From: SIAJ01 sp036266155 | GTDB lineage: Bacteria; Planctomycetota; Planctomycetia; Gemmatales; Gemmataceae | DNA length: 11,734 nucleotides | Assembly (NCBI GenBank): GCA_036266155.1 | Contig: DATANR010000487.1 | Coordinates: 1 to 11,734 of the forward strand | Direction: 5' to 3' | Shown: positions 8,593 to 11,734 of the stretch, one piece after another | Position numbering within the stretch: the first letter of the stretch is position 1 | How the letters are laid out: each line of letters starts with the position of its first letter | Notes under the pieces: generated by a model | The model's input: the letters and a program-made list of their open reading frames with translations, nothing else | Told to the model about the DNA's origin: nothing | Databases searched by the model: none | Program-made: the position numbers and the translations under genes

Positions 8593-8964
8593 ATGTTCAC
8601 TTTTCTTCTGGCTCTCGGTGTGAGTTTTCCGTTTGGCATTGTTCCCGTGCCTGTTGCGGAGGCCAATCGACCGCGGATCGAGTATGTCGGCCGGTACAGC
8701 GCCCCCACCCCTAAGAACCGCGAGCCGCTGGGCCTTCTCCTTCACCCAATGGGCGGCTTGAGCGGCGCGGGGGACGTGAGCGAGGACCGCCTGAAGGAGT
8801 TGGTTATCAAGGAGTGTCACAAGCGCAAGAAGGTGATGTTTCACCTGGGCTTGACCAGGCCGGACGAAACCAGCGCCCGAACCATCGCCGCGACGGTTGA
8901 CCGATTCATGAAGTACGTTCCGAAGGGCAGCAAAGCCACCTTCTACATCACCGAGGCCGACTAA
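8593..8964 (+). CDS. Small predicted secreted protein of unknown function
   Basis: A 123-residue protein I do not recognise. The first 24 residues form a hydrophobic signal-like stretch ending in AEA, a typical signal peptidase I site before N25. The mature part (about 99 residues) is rich in charged residues and has one cysteine (C75, within KECHKRKK) and no membrane segment, so an exported soluble product is likely. ATG 8593 is chosen because GGGGGA lies five bases upstream. An in-frame GTG at 8578 would add MRGTV and give the signal peptide the basic residue that it otherwise lacks, so it is a real alternative. The gene follows a terminator and converges on the kinase gene, so it is probably transcribed alone. 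The opposite-strand frame (8476-8997) has shadow-like composition. Confidence 0.65.
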   Translation: MFTFLLALGVSFPFGIVPVPVAEANRPRIEYVGRYSAPTPKNREPLGLLLHPMGGLSGAGDVSEDRLKELVIKECHKRKKVMFHLGLTRPDETSARTIAATVDRFMKYVPKGSKATFYITEAD

Positions 8965-8990
8965 CCCGGCCGCGCCCAAGCCTGCGTTTA

Positions 8991-9071
8991 GTTTCATTTC
9001 AAAGCGTTAAATCTCAGAACCCCGTTCTATCGCAAAGCCGGGTAGTCAGGTTGCGTGAAATGAAACGCAAC
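8991..9071. repeat. Inverted repeats in the convergent spacer, possible transcription end
   Basis: The spacer between the converging genes contains GTTTCATTTCA (8991-9001) and its exact complement TGAAATGAAAC (9056-9066). The second arm is also part of a local hairpin: GTTGCGT (9050-9056) pairs with ACGCAAC (9065-9071) around an 8-base loop. Two mutually exclusive structures are therefore possible. A termination or mRNA-end role fits the convergent layout, but there is no clear T-run. Confidence 0.4.
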
Positions 9072-9092
9072 GAATCGCGCAACTGCGTTCCT

Positions 9093-11012
9093 TTACGCGG
9101 CCGACATGTAGACGGCAATCAGCGCCGCGACGATGATGAGCCCGACCGTGCAGCCAAAATACAGGAGCCAGCGCACCCACCAGCGCCAGCGGCGCACGAT
9201 GCCGACCCAGGCCACCACGGCCACGATTGCGAAGTAACCGGCCGTCACGACGAAGAAGCCGAGGTCGCGTGACTGCACCGAGCCGATCGCCGTGACCACA
9301 GTGAGGCTTACCGCAAACAGTGTCGAGCTGGTCAGTTCAACATAGCGAACCAGATTGCTCCATCGGCGGCCGTAGGCGCGATCCAGGAATACGACCACCC
9401 AAGTGCTGAATACCGCCCAGAGGACTGTGCCGACCGTTCCGTACAAGACCTCGTCGCCGATCGTCCGGTAGTCAGCGCGGAGCCGGTTGACCATCGACGC
9501 TTGCAGTCGCAGCTTTCGCATATCTTCCTGCCAGCCCTCATAATCGAGCCCTTGCTTTTCCGGTGGAAGGAAGCGCTTCAAGTATTCGGCCTCGGCATAT
9601 TCCTTGGTGCCGGGCACTCGGGTATCGTGGAACCAATGCTTGTCCGGGTCCGGATCGTCGACGGGATGCACGCGTGATTGCCCGGTGACGACATTGTCGC
9701 GTGCCTGTTCGGTCATCAGCGGGGCTGTGATCATCGACGAGCTGATCGAGGCGACCAACGCTACGGACGCCGCGAATCCGAAGGTCGCCGCCACGGTTTT
9801 GGGCCGTGTAACCCGTACTACCAACCAGCCGAACGCCGCGAAAATAAATGCCGAAATGATCGACACCGCCGCGTAGGCCCAGAGGTTGATCTTCAACAGG
9901 CGATACCATCCGAGCGGCGTCGTCAGCGACGTCGGCAACAGTTCCGGCGCAATGTCGGGCTGCGCCAAGAAGGCAGGCCAGATGCCCAGCACAATTCCAA
10001 GCGCTGGCAACGTGAATGCCGCGGTCGTATGCCGTCTTAGCCAGCGCCACAATTGGTCCGGTGGGCTCAGCGGCCGGGCGTGCGTCGGTTCGCCGGCCAG
10101 CCAGCGCTCGAGTTCGTCAGCCAGTTCGCCAGCCGATTCGTAGCGATCCGTGGGGCGTTTCTCCAAGCACTTGAGCGCTACCGCCGACAGGTCGCGGTCC
10201 GCTTGTGCGTTCGTCGCCCGCGGGTGCTTCGGCGCCTGATCCATGACCAAGTAAAGCGTGTCCATCACCGTCTCGCCGCGGAACGGCGGCTGACCAGCGA
10301 GCAATTCATAGAGAATGGCGCCGAGGGCATAGACGTCGGATGCCGTGGTCACGGCTTTGCCTGACCGAGCTTGTTCGGGCGCCATGTAGCTGGGTGTGCC
10401 GACAATCGCGCCGGACTGCGTCATCCCTGAATCGGCGCCGGTGCGCTTGGCAAGGCCGAAGTCAGTGATGAGCGGCGTATCGTCACCATCAAGCAAGACG
10501 TTTGCGGGCTTCAGATCGCGGTGCAGGATGCCGCGTTGATGCGCGAAGTGGACGGCACGAGCGAGCTTCGCCACAAGGGTTGCCGCGGCTGTGGGATCGC
10601 TGACGAGTTGCGTGACGCGGTCCGCGAGACTGCCGCCGGTCGCCAGCTTCATCGAAAAGAACGGCCGGCCTTCGTGTTCGCCGACTTCGTAGACAGGAAG
10701 AATGTTCGGATGATCCAACCCCGCGGCCGCCTCGGCCTCGGTGCGAAAGCGGCGGACATCCAACTGGCCGGCCAAGTTACCGGACAGAATCATCTTGAGC
10801 GCGACAACCCGATTGGCCGACCGCTGACGGGCCTGGAAAACAACGCCCATGCCGCCCCGTGCGATCTCGGTCAGGATTTCATAATCGCCGACGATCTTCG
10901 GCGCCGGCAACAATGCTGTCGCCGAACCGTCCGCCAGCGTCAGCGCATTCTGAGCCGGCGTCGGCGGCAAACCGACGGTCTCGAACGGCGACGGTCCTTC
11001 AGGCGACGGCAT
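9093..11012 (-). CDS. Transmembrane serine/threonine protein kinase (Hanks type)
   Basis: A 639-residue protein that phosphorylates Ser/Thr on unknown targets. The cytoplasmic kinase domain (about 44-305) has ARGGMG in the glycine loop (51-56; the first glycine is alanine), VALK lysine K73, helix-C E92, HRDLKPAN (catalytic D166, N171), DFG (184-186), GTPSYMAPE (APE 211-213) and DVYALG. All catalytic residues are present, so it should be active. About seven hydrophobic segments follow (near 331-350, 377-399, 406-430, 521-543, 560-578, 584-605, 613-636). A polar segment of about 90 residues (431-520) lies between the third and fourth and may be a sensor. No PASTA, WD40 or TPR repeats are seen. 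ATG 11012 is chosen because GGAAG lies six bases upstream; an in-frame TTG at 11030 would add six residues. A TATCAT -10-like box at 11062-11057 is weak promoter evidence. The gene is divergent from the HMA-like gene. Confidence 0.92.
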   Translation of the reverse strand: MPSPEGPSPFETVGLPPTPAQNALTLADGSATALLPAPKIVGDYEILTEIARGGMGVVFQARQRSANRVVALKMILSGNLAGQLDVRRFRTEAEAAAGLDHPNILPVYEVGEHEGRPFFSMKLATGGSLADRVTQLVSDPTAAATLVAKLARAVHFAHQRGILHRDLKPANVLLDGDDTPLITDFGLAKRTGADSGMTQSGAIVGTPSYMAPEQARSGKAVTTASDVYALGAILYELLAGQPPFRGETVMDTLYLVMDQAPKHPRATNAQADRDLSAVALKCLEKRPTDRYESAGELADELERWLAGEPTHARPLSPPDQLWRWLRRHTTAAFTLPALGIVLGIWPAFLAQPDIAPELLPTSLTTPLGWYRLLKINLWAYAAVSIISAFIFAAFGWLVVRVTRPKTVAATFGFAASVALVASISSSMITAPLMTEQARDNVVTGQSRVHPVDDPDPDKHWFHDTRVPGTKEYAEAEYLKRFLPPEKQGLDYEGWQEDMRKLRLQASMVNRLRADYRTIGDEVLYGTVGTVLWAVFSTWVVVFLDRAYGRRWSNLVRYVELTSSTLFAVSLTVVTAIGSVQSRDLGFFVVTAGYFAIVAVVAWVGIVRRWRWWVRWLLYFGCTVGLIIVAALIAVYMSAA

Positions 11013-11099
11013 GAACGACTTCCGACTCAAAATCGCGTTGTGAGGTTGGCCATGAAATGATAGGATTCCTCTCCCACCTATTGTTGGTCTCTCCTAATC

Positions 11100-11114
11100 G
11101 ATCGCGTCGCGATC
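11100..11114. promoter_or_regulatory. 15-base palindrome upstream of the HMA-like gene
   Basis: GATCGCG, a central T, and CGCGATC form a perfect dyad ending 19 bases before the ATG at 11134, in the 121-base divergent spacer with the kinase gene. The central gap is too short for a stable full RNA hairpin, so a DNA-binding site is the more natural reading. GC-rich genomes use CGATCG-type words often, so chance is possible. Confidence 0.3.
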
Positions 11115-11133
11115 CATTTTCGAAAGGTGCCTC

Positions 11134-11658
11134 ATGAAGGTCTGCAATCTGTTGGCCATTGCCGCCGCCGCGATGCTTGCCGTCTCCGCGTCGGCCCGCG
11201 CCGAAACCAAGGTTGAACTCAAGGGCACGCACTTGTGCTGCGGCCAGTGCGTCAAGGCGGTTGGCGACATCCTCAAGGGCGTCGAAGGCGCCTCCGGCAA
11301 GTGCGACACCAAGAACAAGACCGTGACGATCACGGCGAAGGACGATGAGACGGCCCAGAAGGCGCTCGACGCTCTGGCCGCCGGCGGGTTCCACGGCGAC
11401 ACGGGCGACAAGAAGCTCGCCATCAAAGATGACAGCGGCGCCAAGCCGGGCAAGGTCAAGACGCTGACGCTGACCGAAGTTCACAACTGCTGCGGGCAGT
11501 GCAACACGGCCATCAAGAATGCGCTCAAGACGGTCGACGGCGTCAAGGCCGACACCGCCAAGCCGAAGGCCGACTCATTCGAAGTGACCGGCGACTTCGA
11601 CGCCGAAGCCGTCATCAAGGCGTTGAACAAGGCCGGGTATCACGCGAAGGTGAAGTAG
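11134..11658 (+). CDS. Exported tandem HMA-like protein with HxCCGQC motifs
   Basis: A 174-residue protein with a clear signal peptide: a hydrophobic run at 5-20 and ARA at 21-23, so cleavage is probably before E24. The mature part is a duplication of two domains of about 70 residues. Each begins with a beta strand leading into a cysteine motif, HLCCGQC (33-39) and HNCCGQC (117-123), then a helix, and each ends with A/G-G-F/Y-H. The layout matches the ferredoxin-like heavy-metal-associated fold, in which MxCxxC binds Cu(I) or similar ions. Here the motif is CCGQC, so metal preference, or a thiol-redox role, is open. Location is likely periplasmic, unlike most HMA domains, which are cytoplasmic. 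C57 is an extra unpaired cysteine. AAAGGTG five bases before the ATG supports the start. No transporter or regulator of metals is adjacent. Confidence 0.85.
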   Translation: MKVCNLLAIAAAAMLAVSASARAETKVELKGTHLCCGQCVKAVGDILKGVEGASGKCDTKNKTVTITAKDDETAQKALDALAAGGFHGDTGDKKLAIKDDSGAKPGKVKTLTLTEVHNCCGQCNTAIKNALKTVDGVKADTAKPKADSFEVTGDFDAEAVIKALNKAGYHAKVK

Positions 11659-11734
11659 GTTAGAGCAGTCGTCGGAATGCTCGGTGGAGACCGAAGCGCA
11701 GCGAGGGCGACGCCGCGACTCACCAAGGCCGGCG
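11659..11734. other. Spacer after the HMA-like gene, repeat-like
   Basis: No gene is visible in the last 76 bases. TCGGT (11681-11685) and ACCGA (11690-11694) form a small stem around GGAG, followed by GAAGCGCAGCGAGGGCGACG, a composition common in GC-rich interspersed repeats. There is no T-run, so it is not a convincing intrinsic terminator. The stretch is cut by the window edge. Confidence 0.3.

Noticed and set aside
8476..8997. Minus-strand 173-codon frame opposite the small secreted protein
   Set aside because: It runs through the terminator stem and lacks any recognisable feature. The plus-strand frame has a signal peptide and a plausible start.
10521..11060. Plus-strand 179-codon frame opposite the kinase domain
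   Set aside because: It is antisense to invariant kinase motifs and is a shadow of that gene.
10999..11484. Minus-strand 161-codon frame opposite the HMA-like gene
   Set aside because: It overlaps both the HMA-like gene and the kinase start, and its repetitive Gly/Ala/Arg/Leu composition mirrors the real coding strand.
1..11734. CRISPR array or phage/defence system
   Set aside because: No regularly spaced direct repeats and no defence, integrase or transposase proteins were seen.

Overview
The window looks like a GC-rich planctomycete chromosome, probably of the Pirellula/Gemmata type. This is inferred from three things: a membrane-anchored Hanks-type kinase, an exported tandem metal-binding-like protein with HxCCGQC motifs, and weak Shine-Dalgarno sequences. 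No rRNA, tRNA, phage, IS transposase or CRISPR array is visible.

Positions 1-7996 (minus strand) are one reading frame of 2665 codons. It encodes almost all of a giant cyclic beta-1,2-glucan synthase (NdvB/ChvB/Cgs family) and runs off the left edge before its stop codon. All parts of the family are present in order: an N-terminal helical region, a GT84 glycosyltransferase with membrane segments, a central glycoamylase-like domain, and a C-terminal GH94 phosphorylase-type half with a GDWNDGM motif. Near the left edge a palindromic, GC-rich interspersed repeat (about 46-90) lies inside the gene and is read through in frame. This is the most unusual structure in the window. The long plus-strand open frames over this gene are shadows.

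Positions 7997-8592 form a gene-poor spacer between ndvB and a plus-strand gene. It holds a 13-bp inverted repeat, a cluster of TTGCCAA/TTGGCAA words, a sigma-54-like match facing ndvB, a strong plus-strand intrinsic terminator with no obvious gene in front of it, and a weak promoter candidate. Next comes a small predicted secreted protein of unknown function (8593-8964, plus). It converges on a transmembrane serine/threonine protein kinase (11012-9093, minus), with an inverted-repeat-rich spacer between them.

The kinase is divergently arranged from an exported two-domain HMA-like protein (11134-11658, plus) across about 120 bp. That layout allows shared regulation but does not prove it. The glucan synthase probably makes a periplasmic osmoregulatory or envelope glucan. 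The kinase and the cysteine-motif protein suggest signalling and metal or redox handling at the envelope. No direct functional link between these genes can be shown from the sequence.
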